64,000 bases of DNA from Bauldia sp. (GCA_022841545.1 JALHRF010000001.1:1-64000), one strand, 5' to 3'. Counted from the stretch's first letter, positions 33,886-42,910 are shown. Notes: generated from the sequence alone by a model not told the origin. Made by a program: numbers and translations.

Positions 33886-34455
33886 TCACTGCCGATCCAA
33901 CCGAAACACCCTCACCAGCGCATTGAGCGCGACGCGGAGATTGCCGAGGTCGTCCGCTGGCCAGAGCGTGGTGTCCTCATCGACGCAGATGGCGCGATAG
34001 ATCAGCAACGCTGGCCGTCGGCCCGGCGAGAACCGATGATCCCGGTCGCACTGATCGAGGGCGTCGGTCGCCGCATCGAACCGCCGGCGGAGGCGCTCGA
34101 CCAGCGCGGCATCGGGTTCGCTCGAGGACCCGCCGAAGATGCCACCGCTGACGAGCAGGCCGGCGACCGACCGCGGCGACGGCAGCGGCAGGCCAAGCAC
34201 CATGTGATGACGGCGGTAAAGCTCGCCGAACTCCAGACCCGCCTCGTACTGGGTGGTGCTGATGGTCCCATGCCAGGCGAGTCGGCCAAAGGCGGTGCCG
34301 AGCCGCTCGTCTCGAGCTTGTTTCGCGGTGACGCCATAGTGGCGCTGACGGGCTTCGATTGCGGTTTGCATGACGTCCTTCTCCGTTTCGATGCGGGTTC
34401 GTTTGCCGCAGGGGTAGCGGTTGCCGGATTTCCGTTTGCGACCGCGGACCGTCAT
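33886..34455 (-). CDS. Phage protein of unknown function (189 aa)
   Basis: This 189-residue protein starts at ATG 34455 (MTVRGRKRKSGNRYPCGKRTR), overlapping the preceding gene's stop as ATGA. The N-terminal 35 residues are very basic. The body has KQARDERLGTAFGRLAWHGTIS and TQYEAGLEFGELYRRHHMV, which recur in uncharacterised alphaproteobacterial phage proteins. It is the last gene of the early operon. DNA binding is possible from the charge; no family is certain. Confidence 0.7.
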   Translation of the reverse strand: MTVRGRKRKSGNRYPCGKRTRIETEKDVMQTAIEARQRHYGVTAKQARDERLGTAFGRLAWHGTISTTQYEAGLEFGELYRRHHMVLGLPLPSPRSVAGLLVSGGIFGGSSSEPDAALVERLRRRFDAATDALDQCDRDHRFSPGRRPALLIYRAICVDEDTTLWPADDLGNLRVALNALVRVFRLDRQ

Positions 34456-34646
34456 GCCGACCTCCGCTGTTCGATGCGCTTGCCGTAGAACTTCTCGCCA
34501 AGCTGCTTGACCAGCTCGCGCTCGGGCCAGGTGAGGCGCTGGTCCTCGACGCTGACGGCGAGCAGACCCTGCTCGACCCAGCCGTCGCGCTTGATGTCTT
34601 CGGGGGAACGGCGACTGCCGCCATAGCCGTGGGGAAGCCACCTCAT
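34452..34646 (-). CDS. Small phage protein (64 aa)
   Basis: This 64-residue protein, MRWLPHGYGGSRRSPEDIKR, ends with VKQLGEKFYGKRIEQRRSA. It overlaps both neighbours by four bases (ATGA at each end), which is strong evidence that it is real and translationally coupled. Basic, probably DNA or nucleoprotein associated; no function recognised. Confidence 0.72.
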   Translation of the reverse strand: MRWLPHGYGGSRRSPEDIKRDGWVEQGLLAVSVEDQRLTWPERELVKQLGEKFYGKRIEQRRSA

Positions 34647-34894
34647 CGGGTCACCTCCGGCAGGAGGGCGGCATAGCCGATGACGTCGACGATGCTGTCG
34701 CGGTGGGACGGATCGTGCGCCAACCGAGCCAGCTTCAGATCGATCATGCAGAGCATGACCTCGGTCGGCGTCACAGGATGACCGAGGGTCACCGACCATC
34801 GTGCCGCGACGGTTGCCATCGAGGTGCCCGGATCGCCGTAGGTGACGCGGCGCTCGGCGATAGTGCCGGCGGCGTGCTCGAGGATCGCGTTCAT
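34643..34894 (-). CDS. DUF6378-like small phage protein
   Basis: This 83-residue protein begins MNAILEHAAGTIAERRVTYG and has the segment VATVAARWSVTLG-like and PTEVMLCMIDLKLARLAHDPSHRDSI, a pattern common to small phage proteins of the DUF6378 type (often near nucleotide metabolism genes). It overlaps the gene on either side by four bases. Function unknown. Confidence 0.75.
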   Translation of the reverse strand: MNAILEHAAGTIAERRVTYGDPGTSMATVAARWSVTLGHPVTPTEVMLCMIDLKLARLAHDPSHRDSIVDVIGYAALLPEVTR

Positions 34895-35436
34895 CGCGTG
34901 CCTCCCCGGGTCTCGATCGCCCAGAGCAGGATGGCGATGGCGTCGGCCTCGTTGTCGTCGGCAGGGCTGAACCCACGCTCACGAACGGCGGCGATCACTG
35001 CTGCCTTGTCGGCGTTGCCCTTTCCCGCGATGAACCGCTTGATAGTGCCGACCGCGACACCCTGATAGGCGATCGCGTGTTCCTCGCACCAGGCGGTGAG
35101 GCCAGCGAGGAAACCCCCATAGGCATGGGCTGCATCGACGCCGATATGCCGGCGCACCTCTTCGAAGTAGACGGCCTCGACGTCACCGGCGAGACGAAGC
35201 GTCTCGTCGAGCCAGCGTTCGAAGCGGAGGTAGCGCATGCCGCCACCCTCGAAGCGATGCGGCTTGAACTCGGCGGTGCCACTGAGGATGCGGCCGCGGA
35301 GATTGCGGAACGCCCAGCCGGTGGTGGTGCCGAGGTCGAGGGCGAGGATGGCGGCGCCGACGGATGTCTCGGCAAGGCCGACCTGGGGTGGCGTACTTGC
35401 ATCCGCTGCGGACAGAGTCAGAGTCATCGAAGCCAT
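34891..35436 (-). CDS. RuvC-like Holliday junction resolvase (phage type)
   Basis: This 181-residue protein, started at ATG 35436 (MASMTLTLSAADAS), has a ribonuclease-H-like fold. The first strand carries an acidic residue (AAILALDLGTTTGWAF), the second motif is VEAVYFEEVRRHIGVDA with a glutamate, and the C-terminal helix has DNEADAIAILLWAIE with two acidic residues, the RuvC-type catalytic set. It would resolve branched DNA made by the phage recombinase. A second start at 35427 is possible. Confidence 0.85.
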   Translation of the reverse strand: MASMTLTLSAADASTPPQVGLAETSVGAAILALDLGTTTGWAFRNLRGRILSGTAEFKPHRFEGGGMRYLRFERWLDETLRLAGDVEAVYFEEVRRHIGVDAAHAYGGFLAGLTAWCEEHAIAYQGVAVGTIKRFIAGKGNADKAAVIAAVRERGFSPADDNEADAIAILLWAIETRGGTR

Positions 35437-35569
35437 TGCATGGTCTCCGTCATGGAGGTCATCGGTGGTGGAAGGCGACGGCGGCTCTGGTGCCTGGCGG
35501 TGCTGGCCGCCGTCGTCTGATCTCAGCGCGAAGGGAGGGGCGGAGCCCGCGCGCGCGGAACCCATCCGG

Positions 35570-35624
35570 CGTATGGGAGGCGAGGCCAAACCTGGCGGTT
35601 GGCCTCCCCATACGTAGTATGGGG
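35570..35624. repeat. Overlapping hairpins in the space upstream of the resolvase gene
   Basis: CGTATGGGAGGCGAGGCCAA (35570-35589) pairs with TTGGCCTCCCCATACG (35599-35614), giving a 16-pair stem with a four-base bulge and a nine-base loop. CCCCATAC (35606-35613) also pairs perfectly with GTATGGGG (35617-35624). The two stems share the same arm and are mutually exclusive, as in attenuator-like or origin structures. They lie in the 366-base non-coding region 35437-35802. Confidence 0.6.
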
Positions 35625-35700
35625 GGTTTCCCTATTCCTCATGCTGAGAGCTCCATGTATCTGTTTCCATTGGAAGTTTCTCGATTGCGGATGACGAGGT

Positions 35701-35797
35701 GGCATGACGGGGCGCTTTGTCATCGTCATGAGCAAGCCATTGATTTTGTTGGAGGCATGACAGAGGGATGAGGATGACGTGGGCTTTGTCATCATGA
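35701..35797. repeat. Two-unit direct repeat next to the primase-helicase gene
   Basis: GGCATGAC occurs at 35701-35708 and 35754-35761, and GCTTTGTCATC at 35714-35724 and 35783-35793. They are in the same order, separated by similar A+T-rich spacers and followed by short TCATGAC/ATCATGAC inversions. They sit just downstream of the RepA-like gene. Iterons of a replication origin or binding sites for an early regulator are possible. No gene was recognised here. Confidence 0.45.
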
Positions 35798-35802
35798 CGA
35801 AG

Positions 35803-38097
35803 TCAGTCATCGATGCCCTCCGGATAGACCCAGACGGTGGGGTTCTCGACCTCGAGGGCGATCCCGGAATGGGGGCATTTGTAGTGGCTTGGGAAGACCG
35901 GAATCCCCTCGGCAATGATTTCGCCGGTCTCGGCATCGATCTCCGCTTCGCTGCCGAAGCGCATGCCTTCAATGACGAGATAGCCGAAGTGTGATCGGGT
36001 CGCCGCATAGCCGTGCTCTCCGAAGTCGCGGCGGAACTTCACGATGCCTTTTGTGGCGAGGACACCCAGCCGTTCGCGGATCGTATATCTGCTTCCGAGG
36101 CCGGCCTTGTTCTCGAAGGCTTCGCCGAACTGGGTGGACGTGTAGAGCCGCCCCTCGATCGCCTCGTCGAGAAGGATCGACAGCATGACGTCGCGCTTCC
36201 GATCACGCTCAGCGTCCTGCCTCGCGCCAACCTCCTGGCGGACCAGTCGCTCATTCATCGGGTTGATCTCGACCCACTGTCCCTTGACCTTGTCGATCAG
36301 CTTCGGGCGAAGCGCCGGTCCATTCCGCAGCTCGATCTCGAGCCGGCGGGCGGTGTCATCCTCGTTGGGCCGGTGCATGAGCAGACCCGAGGTGTAGAAC
36401 CCGCGAAGAGCGCTCGCCCCTGACAGTGCCTGGAACGGGTCTTCGGCGACGAGTTTGCGGTTCATCTTCCGGGTATGGTGGGCAAGGATGACGCCGCAAT
36501 CGGGGGCTACGGCCTCCCGCAGCACTTCGACACGCTCGGTGAGGAAGAACATCATCGCGGTGTTGTCGTTCTCGCCGCCGCCTTCAGGACCGCCATCGAA
36601 GAGATTGCGGATCGGATCGAGGCAGATGATGTCCGGGGGCGCCGCGGCGAAGTGAGCGCGGACGGCGGCGGTCGCCAGAGCGAGACCCTTGTCGTCAAGG
36701 ATCAGCTTGAGCTTCGGGGTGATGAGGAGATTGTCGCGGGCTACGGCAAGCAGGTCCGGCTCGAGCGGCATGGCCTGCATCCGCTCCCGGAGATAGTGGT
36801 ACTGGATCTCGGCCTGCAGGTAGAAGACGCGCAAGGGTCGCGGCGGCGCGAGGCCGAGGAAGGGCACGCCGGCGGCCATGTGGACCAGGAGGTGACCCAG
36901 GAAGTCGCTCTTGCCAACCTTGGGCGCCCCGCCGAGCACCAGCAGTCCACCAGGTGTCAGGAGGCGCGGTGCGATGATGTCCGCCGGCATCGGCGAGCGG
37001 TCGTCGAGCAGCGCGCCGAAGGAGAAGACCGGGATGGGGTCAGGCGCCGCGCCCCCGCCGTCGAGACGCAGGAGCGGCGGCCCGTTCTTTTCGATGTGCC
37101 GCGCCCAGAGCCGGTCGGCCTCCTGCTTCAGCCGCTCGACCGGCCAGGCCGGGCGGAGCATCGCGGCGTTGTACTGACAGATCGCTTCCCAGCCGTCGTC
37201 GGGGCTGATCCTGCCGTCATGAACGAGGCGGATGTAGTGGCCGATGGCGGCACTGGCGCCTTCGAACCGCGTCCATGGATCCGATCCGCCTTCGTGCACC
37301 GGCGTGGTCAGGACGTCCTGGAGGGTAGGCTTCGCGAGGTGTTCGGTTCCGCCAGGCAACTCCAGGCCGGGGAACGCCGGCATGGTTCGGACGATATCGG
37401 CGAAGTCCCGGAGGTCGCATTCGACGTCGGGGTGATGTTCGAGGATGGTGACGGCACGGACGAAGCCGCCCTTGTGATAGACGGAGCCGGCGACCCTGAT
37501 TGGCTGATGCGCCGAGCGGAAGTGGCGATCGCCGCCAACCTTGGCCGCGATCTCACCCCGGAGATCGCAGATCAGTTCGATATCCTCAGCTTCCGAGGGC
37601 TCGTTGAGCTTCCACCAGACATGGCATTTCTGGCGACCTTCCGCGGTGCGGCCGCCGCTTTCGACCAGCAAGGTCGGCCGGCCGAGATGGCGAACGAGGT
37701 GGGCGTACTTGGCGCCGATGTCGCCATCGTCGAGATCGACGACGATGGTTTGCATCTGGGCGACCTCTTCGGCCCGTGCCTGTCCCGAGTTGGCGACGGT
37801 GCCCGGGACCACGTAGACGGCCGCACCCTCGCGCCAGGCCCAGTGGGTGAAGGTGGCGAGCTTCTCCGCCGCGGCGGCATCGGCCTCGATCCAGATGTTG
37901 TTGGGCTTGCCCTCCTTGCCGGCGCCCTTGTCGACAAAGCCGCGGACCGGGATCAGCCCCTCGCAGTAGCTGAACACGACATCGAGAAAGACCTTCAGCT
38001 GCTCGACATCCGGTTCGATGTCGGCGGGATCGATGATCGCGCTCACATCGTTGAAGTCGGTCCACGGATTGAAATGGACGATGTTGTCCTCGCTCAT
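35803..38097 (-). CDS. RepB-like primase / RepA-like helicase fusion
   Basis: This 764-residue protein starts at ATG 38097 (MSEDNIVHFNPWTDFNDV), overlapping the upstream nuclease stop. Residues about 40-250 resemble a DNA primase of the RepB/archaeo-eukaryotic type, with IVVDLDDGDIGAKYAHLV as the metal-binding region and QKCHVWWKLN. Residues about 360-610 are a RecA-fold hexameric helicase with Walker A GGAPKVGKSD near 389 and Walker B IICLDPIRNLF. A C-terminal winged part follows. It drives replication initiation and unwinding of phage DNA. Confidence 0.87.
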   Translation of the reverse strand: MSEDNIVHFNPWTDFNDVSAIIDPADIEPDVEQLKVFLDVVFSYCEGLIPVRGFVDKGAGKEGKPNNIWIEADAAAAEKLATFTHWAWREGAAVYVVPGTVANSGQARAEEVAQMQTIVVDLDDGDIGAKYAHLVRHLGRPTLLVESGGRTAEGRQKCHVWWKLNEPSEAEDIELICDLRGEIAAKVGGDRHFRSAHQPIRVAGSVYHKGGFVRAVTILEHHPDVECDLRDFADIVRTMPAFPGLELPGGTEHLAKPTLQDVLTTPVHEGGSDPWTRFEGASAAIGHYIRLVHDGRISPDDGWEAICQYNAAMLRPAWPVERLKQEADRLWARHIEKNGPPLLRLDGGGAAPDPIPVFSFGALLDDRSPMPADIIAPRLLTPGGLLVLGGAPKVGKSDFLGHLLVHMAAGVPFLGLAPPRPLRVFYLQAEIQYHYLRERMQAMPLEPDLLAVARDNLLITPKLKLILDDKGLALATAAVRAHFAAAPPDIICLDPIRNLFDGGPEGGGENDNTAMMFFLTERVEVLREAVAPDCGVILAHHTRKMNRKLVAEDPFQALSGASALRGFYTSGLLMHRPNEDDTARRLEIELRNGPALRPKLIDKVKGQWVEINPMNERLVRQEVGARQDAERDRKRDVMLSILLDEAIEGRLYTSTQFGEAFENKAGLGSRYTIRERLGVLATKGIVKFRRDFGEHGYAATRSHFGYLVIEGMRFGSEAEIDAETGEIIAEGIPVFPSHYKCPHSGIALEVENPTVWVYPEGIDD

Positions 38098-38861
38098 GAC
38101 ACGAGGCTCCAACACCGGTTGGACCACGGGCACATCTGGCAGATGTGGAAATCACGGTCGCGGGCGATGCGGGGCAGCAGTTCGCCGGCGTCGGTCGCCC
38201 GGAGGATCCGGACGGCGCGGTCGCTCATGCGCTGGGCGAGATCGGCGTCGAACGGGATCAGCTCGTGGTGGAGCTCGGCCGTGTCCTTGTTGATCGCGGT
38301 GAGGAGGGCCGGGTTGGCTGCGATACCCGGTACCGATGCATCCATGTAGGCCTGATAGAGCGCGACCTGGGAGGCGTAGACCGGCTTGGCGATGGTGACC
38401 CCGTGCTTGACCGTCTCGCGCCAGTTCCTGGCGTTCATCGTCTTGCATTCCCACAGCGCGGGAACGCCGAGTTTCAGGTTCTCCGGTGCGGCGGCGATGA
38501 TGCCGTCGACATGACCGCGGACCCGGCCGCCCGCGACCGAGAAGCCGAACTGGTCGCCGTCGGGGCGATTGCCCTTCCGGGTACAGAGGTCAAATCCTGC
38601 CGCCCGCAGCCAGCGGATGGCGAGGTCCTCGAGAGCATGGCCGATGGCGAAGATGCGCAGCGTCTGCCCGGAGAATGACCCGCCTTCGTCCCTCGGGGCA
38701 CCGGCGAACTCGAGCTGCAGCGCCCGCTCGCAAGGATGACCAATGCGGGACCCGCCGAGGTAGTCGCGCGGCGTCGTGGCGGCGTTCTCAACCACGAGGG
38801 CCGTATCAACGACGGCGTTGAGGATTTCCGCGAACTTCGGTTGGTGATTGTAATCGAGCAT
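38094..38861 (-). CDS. PD-(D/E)XK (RecB/Cas4-like) nuclease
   Basis: This 255-residue protein starts MLDYNHQPKFAEILNAVVDT. It has GGSRIGHPCERALQLEF, a motif with cysteine, HVDGIIAAAPE followed by LWECKTMNARNW (the D and ExK of the PD-(D/E)XK fold), and a C-terminal CQMCPWSNRCW cysteine cluster like that of iron-sulfur RecB/Cas4 nucleases. It is likely an exonuclease generating 3' ends for the annealing/recombination genes nearby. It overlaps the primase-helicase start by four bases. Confidence 0.87.
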   Translation of the reverse strand: MLDYNHQPKFAEILNAVVDTALVVENAATTPRDYLGGSRIGHPCERALQLEFAGAPRDEGGSFSGQTLRIFAIGHALEDLAIRWLRAAGFDLCTRKGNRPDGDQFGFSVAGGRVRGHVDGIIAAAPENLKLGVPALWECKTMNARNWRETVKHGVTIAKPVYASQVALYQAYMDASVPGIAANPALLTAINKDTAELHHELIPFDADLAQRMSDRAVRILRATDAGELLPRIARDRDFHICQMCPWSNRCWSLVS

Positions 38862-39142
38862 CAGAACGGCACCTCCGGGTCAGTCCTAGGCGTCGCGGCG
38901 ACGATGTCGCGCAGGGCCTCCTGAAAGCCGCCGACCGCGACCTCGATGAGGGTCATGACCTGATCCCGGGTCAGGTCCATCAGCCGGGTCTCCCAGCCGA
39001 TCTCCTCCATGATCTCGGCGACGAGCCTCATGGCGTCGATGATCGCCATGTGCTCTTCCTCGGTGAGGTCGATCATTGCGAACTCCTTCCTGCCGCGAGG
39101 GAGCAGACGCACATGCCGCTGTTCGATCGGAGCGAGTTTCAT
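38861..39142 (-). CDS. Small phage protein of unknown function (93 aa)
   Basis: This protein begins at ATG 39142 (MKLAPIEQRHVRLLPRGRKE) with GAGGGGAAC immediately before it; a second ATG at 39154 overlaps the upstream helicase stop and may also be used. A helical region (TEEEHMAIIDAMRLVAEIME) is followed by QVMTLIEVAVGGFQEALRD. It shares one base with the nuclease start. Function not recognised. Confidence 0.65.
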   Translation of the reverse strand: MKLAPIEQRHVRLLPRGRKEFAMIDLTEEEHMAIIDAMRLVAEIMEEIGWETRLMDLTRDQVMTLIEVAVGGFQEALRDIVAATPRTDPEVPF

Positions 39143-39153
39143 GTTCCCCTCCA

Positions 39154-40836
39154 TCACGCCGCCGCCGCGAGCGCGGCCTCGGCCGCCCCGAACACCAGGG
39201 AGCGGATGGCGGTCTTGTTGAAGCGGAAGGTGAGCAGCGCCGAAGCGCGGTAGCGGGTGAGGCTGAAGTCCATCCGGCACTCCGGCGGGAGATACGCCAA
39301 CTGCCGGTCGGTCGGCGGCTGCTTCAGCCAGCTGCGGGTCTTGTGGGCGCTCTCGTCGGTTTCATTGGTGTTCAGCCAGTCGTCGGCCGCCGCGAGGCAG
39401 ACCATCTGCTCGCCGACACCAAGGAGCCGTGGCCGCTTCGACTGGGCGCCGCCGATCCCGTACCAATTGCCGTTGAGGAAGAAGACGCCCGCCCAGGCGT
39501 TGAAGCCGTTGGCGAGGAGAGCCGCGCCATCGCCGTGAAGGTCAGACCACTCGAAGCTCGACCGCTTCAACAGGTCGATCTCGGTCATGACGAAGGAGCC
39601 GATGGCCTCCCGTTCACCGCGCTCGGCCGCGCTCTCCCAGACGTAGCCACAGAGCGGACACTCGATGACGGCCGCGGGTACCGTGGCTGCACATTCCGGG
39701 CACTGCTTGATCGGCGCCTCGCCTGCGGCCAGACGGCCATCGAGATCGACATCCTGCTCGAGTGAGCCGTGCATCAGGCTCGACGTGCCGAAGTCGAGGA
39801 TGATGCAGTCGGTCTTGATGACGCCGGGATGTTCCTCGGGATCGACTGTCCTGAGCCCCCGACCGACCATCTGGATCATGGTCGACTTGTAGGAGCTGGG
39901 GCGGAGGAGAATGACGCATGAGGTCGGCGGGTTGTCCCAACCTTCCGTCAGCACCGCGACGTTGACCACCACCTGAATGGTGCCCTTGCCATAGGCGGCG
40001 AGCGTGGCGCTGCGGTCCACGTCCTTCATCTCGCCATGGACGACCGCCGCGGTGAAACCGGCGGCGACGAAGGCCTCGGCAACGTTCCGGGCGTGGTCGA
40101 CGGTCGAGCAGAAGACGACCGTCTGCCGATCGCCTGCCTTCTCCTTCCACTCCGTGACCACGGCGTCGGTGACCGGCGCCCTGTTCATGATCGCGTCGAC
40201 TTCGGTCATGTCGAAGTCGGCGGCCACACGGCGAACCTGTCTCAGCTGCTCCTGGACCCCGACATCGATGACGAAGGTGCGCGGCTTTACGAGATGTCCA
40301 GAGGCGATCAGCTCTCCGATTCGGATCTGGTCGGAGACGTTCGAGAACACCTTCCGCAGTCCCTTGCGGTCACCCCGGTTAGGCGTCGCGGTGACCCCGA
40401 AGATGCGGAGGCTCGGATTACGCTGGGCGGCGCACTCGATGATGCGGCGGTAGCTCTCCGCCACGGCGTGATGCGCCTCGTCGATGACGAGCAGATCGAG
40501 CGCCGGCATCGCCGCGAGATTGGCTTCCCGCGATAGCGTCGGCACCATGGCGAACGTGACCTGGCCGTCCCAGGATTTCGTCTTGGCGTCGACGACCGAG
40601 ATCGTGACGTCTGGATTGACCCGCACGAACTTGCTGCTGTTCTGGTCGGTCAGCTCATCGCGATGTGCCAGTACACAAGCCTTGGCATCGCCTCCGCGGA
40701 TCCTGTCGCCGACCACCGCCGACAGCATGATCGTCTTGCCGGCCCCGGTGGGCGCGACACCGAGCGTGTTGCCATGGGCGTCGAGCGCAGCAAGGCTGCG
40801 TTCGACGAATGTCTTCTGGCGCGGCCGAAGCAGCAT
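39154..40836 (-). CDS. Superfamily 2 DEAD/DEAH helicase
   Basis: This 560-residue protein starts MLLRPRQKTFVERSLAALDA. It has the motif I APTGAGKT at about residue 28-35, motif II VIDEAHHA at about 115, motif III GVTATPNRG and motif VI QMVGRGLRT. A zinc-ribbon-like pair of CPECAA ... CPLCGYVW follows at about residue 378. The C-terminal 150 residues are unassigned. It is typical of phage replication/recombination helicases. Overlaps with neighbours are short. Confidence 0.9.
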   Translation of the reverse strand: MLLRPRQKTFVERSLAALDAHGNTLGVAPTGAGKTIMLSAVVGDRIRGGDAKACVLAHRDELTDQNSSKFVRVNPDVTISVVDAKTKSWDGQVTFAMVPTLSREANLAAMPALDLLVIDEAHHAVAESYRRIIECAAQRNPSLRIFGVTATPNRGDRKGLRKVFSNVSDQIRIGELIASGHLVKPRTFVIDVGVQEQLRQVRRVAADFDMTEVDAIMNRAPVTDAVVTEWKEKAGDRQTVVFCSTVDHARNVAEAFVAAGFTAAVVHGEMKDVDRSATLAAYGKGTIQVVVNVAVLTEGWDNPPTSCVILLRPSSYKSTMIQMVGRGLRTVDPEEHPGVIKTDCIILDFGTSSLMHGSLEQDVDLDGRLAAGEAPIKQCPECAATVPAAVIECPLCGYVWESAAERGEREAIGSFVMTEIDLLKRSSFEWSDLHGDGAALLANGFNAWAGVFFLNGNWYGIGGAQSKRPRLLGVGEQMVCLAAADDWLNTNETDESAHKTRSWLKQPPTDRQLAYLPPECRMDFSLTRYRASALLTFRFNKTAIRSLVFGAAEAALAAAA

Positions 40837-40845
40837 GACCTGGCC

Positions 40846-41487
40846 TCACCTCGCCCAGGTGGGGCGAATGCCCGCCGCCGGTGCCGGCTGCGGCGGCGGA
40901 GCTACGGGGTGTTGGGCGTGGGCCGGCGGATAGGTCGCCTGAGCCGCGCCTGCGTGGGCCGGTGCCGGCGCGTAGCCCGGAGCCGCTGCGTGGCCCATCA
41001 CGGCCGCATAGTCCTTGTGATCACGCGTCACCGCCGAGCGGATGTCGTTCTTCTCCTCGCCGTTGCTGTCGGTGCCGACATCGATGCGGGCCACGAACTC
41101 GATGCCATCGAGGTCGGCGAAGCCGGCAATTCGGCGGGCGTTCTGTGCCTCGGGCGAGTTGTCCTTGTCGGAGAGGCCGCGGGCCGAGTTGAGGATGCCG
41201 CGGACAAGGGAGCGGCCCATATTCGCCCAGTCCGGCCCCTTCGGGCTGTAGAGCCCGATCATCGACCAGACCTTCCGCCGGGCGAACGGGCCCTCGAGCA
41301 CGGTGTACTCAGCGTCGAGATAGACGGCGCCGGTCGTGCCACGCTTGGCGTAGCCGCTGGTCCAACCCTGGGACGGATCATCGAAGCCGCCCGGACGGAT
41401 GGTGAGACGCACCTTGGCAATGGTGCCCTTCGGGATCAGACTGGCGTTCTGCCGGGCGTCGTTGAAGTCATTCCATGCGTTCGTCAT
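40846..41487 (-). CDS. Probable phage ssDNA-binding protein
   Basis: This 213-residue protein begins MTNAWNDFNDARQNASLIPK. It has a beta-rich N-terminal 150 residues (TIAKVRLTIRPGGFDDPSQG, RKVWSMIGLYSPKGPDWANM) similar to DUF669-type phage proteins. Its C-terminal tail is rich in Ala, Pro, His and Gln (ATYPPAHAQHPVAPPPQPAP) and disordered, as in many single-strand DNA-binding proteins. It is encoded next to the Sak4-like gene. The assignment is by composition, fold impression and context, so moderate. Confidence 0.55.
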   Translation of the reverse strand: MTNAWNDFNDARQNASLIPKGTIAKVRLTIRPGGFDDPSQGWTSGYAKRGTTGAVYLDAEYTVLEGPFARRKVWSMIGLYSPKGPDWANMGRSLVRGILNSARGLSDKDNSPEAQNARRIAGFADLDGIEFVARIDVGTDSNGEEKNDIRSAVTRDHKDYAAVMGHAAAPGYAPAPAHAGAAQATYPPAHAQHPVAPPPQPAPAAGIRPTWAR

Positions 41488-41502
41488 GGACAGTCTCCTT
41501 GA

Positions 41503-42387
41503 TCAGCGGTTGGTGGATGCGGACGGCGCGGTGCCGGCGGCCGGAGCCCCTGGCGCCGGGCGGCTGAAGGTCAGACGTTCAAGCGGGGACCGGCCGGGCT
41601 CGCCGATCTTGGTGATCAGGCGTCCGAGATGGGCCTCTTCGACGAGGTCGAGACGGCCGGAGCGATCCTTGGCGGGATAACCCCAGGGGTTCAGCGTCTG
41701 GCAGACGAAGACCCGGTGGAGATTCTTGTCGGCGTCCGCCAGCTCGGTCATCGTCAGGACTTCATCGACGATGCCGGGCAGCTCCAGACCGGTCTTCGCC
41801 CCGTCGATCTGCGGCACGAAGATCTTGCGGTTGAAGTCGTCGAGCTTCTCATCGAGGATGCCGACGAAGAACACGTCCTTGGCGCGGGTGTGTTGGAGGT
41901 GCGTGATCCAGCCGATCATCTCGCGGCCATGAAGGCCGTAGGCGCCACGGACGTCCGGCTTGCCGGTCTTCTCCGAGAACGCCTCGGGCTGTTCCTTGGC
42001 CCACTGGAAGCACAGGCGGCCGGCGACGGTGATCGAGTCGACGAAGATCGCGGCGTACTTCTCGAGCGCGGCCGGATCGCCGAACTTCGCGACAGCCTCG
42101 TCGAAGTGCCGCTGGCTGTAGGGACGGCCATCCGGGATCGCCGGGTTGGGCCCACCGATGAACACCGCGAAGTCGCGGCACTCATCCCATGTGCGCGGGC
42201 GGATCGTATCGCCGCTCCATCCCTCGACGGCGAGATCGCCCGCCTCGAGGTCATAGAACAGCGTGGATTCCGGCGGCAGGGTCCAGAGCAGGCTCGTTTT
42301 GCCCATGCCGCTCTTGCCGAAGATTGCGGCCTTGACGCCGCGCCGCTCGGCGAGGCGCTGGTCGGCGAGAATGATCGGCAGGCTCAT
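41503..42387 (-). CDS. Sak4-like RecA-fold ATPase
   Basis: This 294-residue protein starts MSLPIILADQRLAERRGVKA. It has a Walker A GKSGMGKTSLLW at about residue 25 and Walker B YAAIFVDSITVAG at about 110. The AAA_24-type core has LHGREMIGWITHLQHTRAKDV. This is the Sak4 type of phage single-strand annealing protein, a minimal RecA-like recombinase. The next gene overlaps by ATGA and the ssDNA-binding gene follows, as in other Sak4 loci. The C terminus is Pro/Ala rich. Confidence 0.8.
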   Translation of the reverse strand: MSLPIILADQRLAERRGVKAAIFGKSGMGKTSLLWTLPPESTLFYDLEAGDLAVEGWSGDTIRPRTWDECRDFAVFIGGPNPAIPDGRPYSQRHFDEAVAKFGDPAALEKYAAIFVDSITVAGRLCFQWAKEQPEAFSEKTGKPDVRGAYGLHGREMIGWITHLQHTRAKDVFFVGILDEKLDDFNRKIFVPQIDGAKTGLELPGIVDEVLTMTELADADKNLHRVFVCQTLNPWGYPAKDRSGRLDLVEEAHLGRLITKIGEPGRSPLERLTFSRPAPGAPAAGTAPSASTNR

Positions 42388-42899
42388 GGCGACCCCCGCC
42401 CGTGTCCTGACGTTGCCGACTGGCCGGCCCGCATTTCGATCCGATAGGAGGGCTTGCCGGTCTCGACCCGGCGCGCCGGCAGGAACAACTCTCGGACCGG
42501 CCGGGGCCAGTTGGCGAAGGCCGCCTCGGAGACATCGAGTCTGGTCTTGACGTAGTCGGACGGATCGTCACCCCAGCTCTGGCGGATGATCTCGGCGGCG
42601 TGGCGGAGCTTGTCCTGGTCCCACTTCACCCGCTTCGGCAGGTCGGCGATGACGACGAAGCCATTGTCGTTGAAGCGGACGGTACCGGCGTCCTTTCCGG
42701 CCTCGGCGCGGCACTGCTGGGCGCGCGGCCCGTAACGCCGGTCGAGCGCCGCGTCGAGCGCCTCTTCGACTCGGCGAAGCGCCGCCTTCTGGGTGGCGAG
42801 ATCATCGATCAGGCAGGCGAGTTCCGGGGCAGAGAGGGCGGCGATGTCCGGGATCGTCAGATCCCGGATCTGCTCGGTGATGACGACGGGGGGGTTCAT
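42384..42899 (-). CDS. Phage protein of unknown function (171 aa)
   Basis: This protein starts at ATG 42899 (MNPPVVITEQIRDLTIPDIA), and the gene overlaps the Sak4-like gene as ATGA. The N-terminal half is helical (LACLIDDLATQKAALRRVEEAL), suggesting a coiled-coil. The second half has GFVVIADLPKRVKWDQDKLRHAA and ends WPRPVRELFLPARRVETG. It is of a type common in early phage operons but I cannot name it. An in-frame extension to 43283 overlaps the next gene and is unlikely. Confidence 0.72.
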   Translation of the reverse strand: MNPPVVITEQIRDLTIPDIAALSAPELACLIDDLATQKAALRRVEEALDAALDRRYGPRAQQCRAEAGKDAGTVRFNDNGFVVIADLPKRVKWDQDKLRHAAEIIRQSWGDDPSDYVKTRLDVSEAAFANWPRPVRELFLPARRVETGKPSYRIEMRAGQSATSGHGRGSP

Positions 42900-42910
42900 G
42901 ACGGACACCC

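Noticed and set aside
36475-38349. Plus-strand open frame of 624 codons opposite the primase-helicase
   Set aside because: Shadow of a gene with clear Walker motifs; no ribosome site or family similarity.
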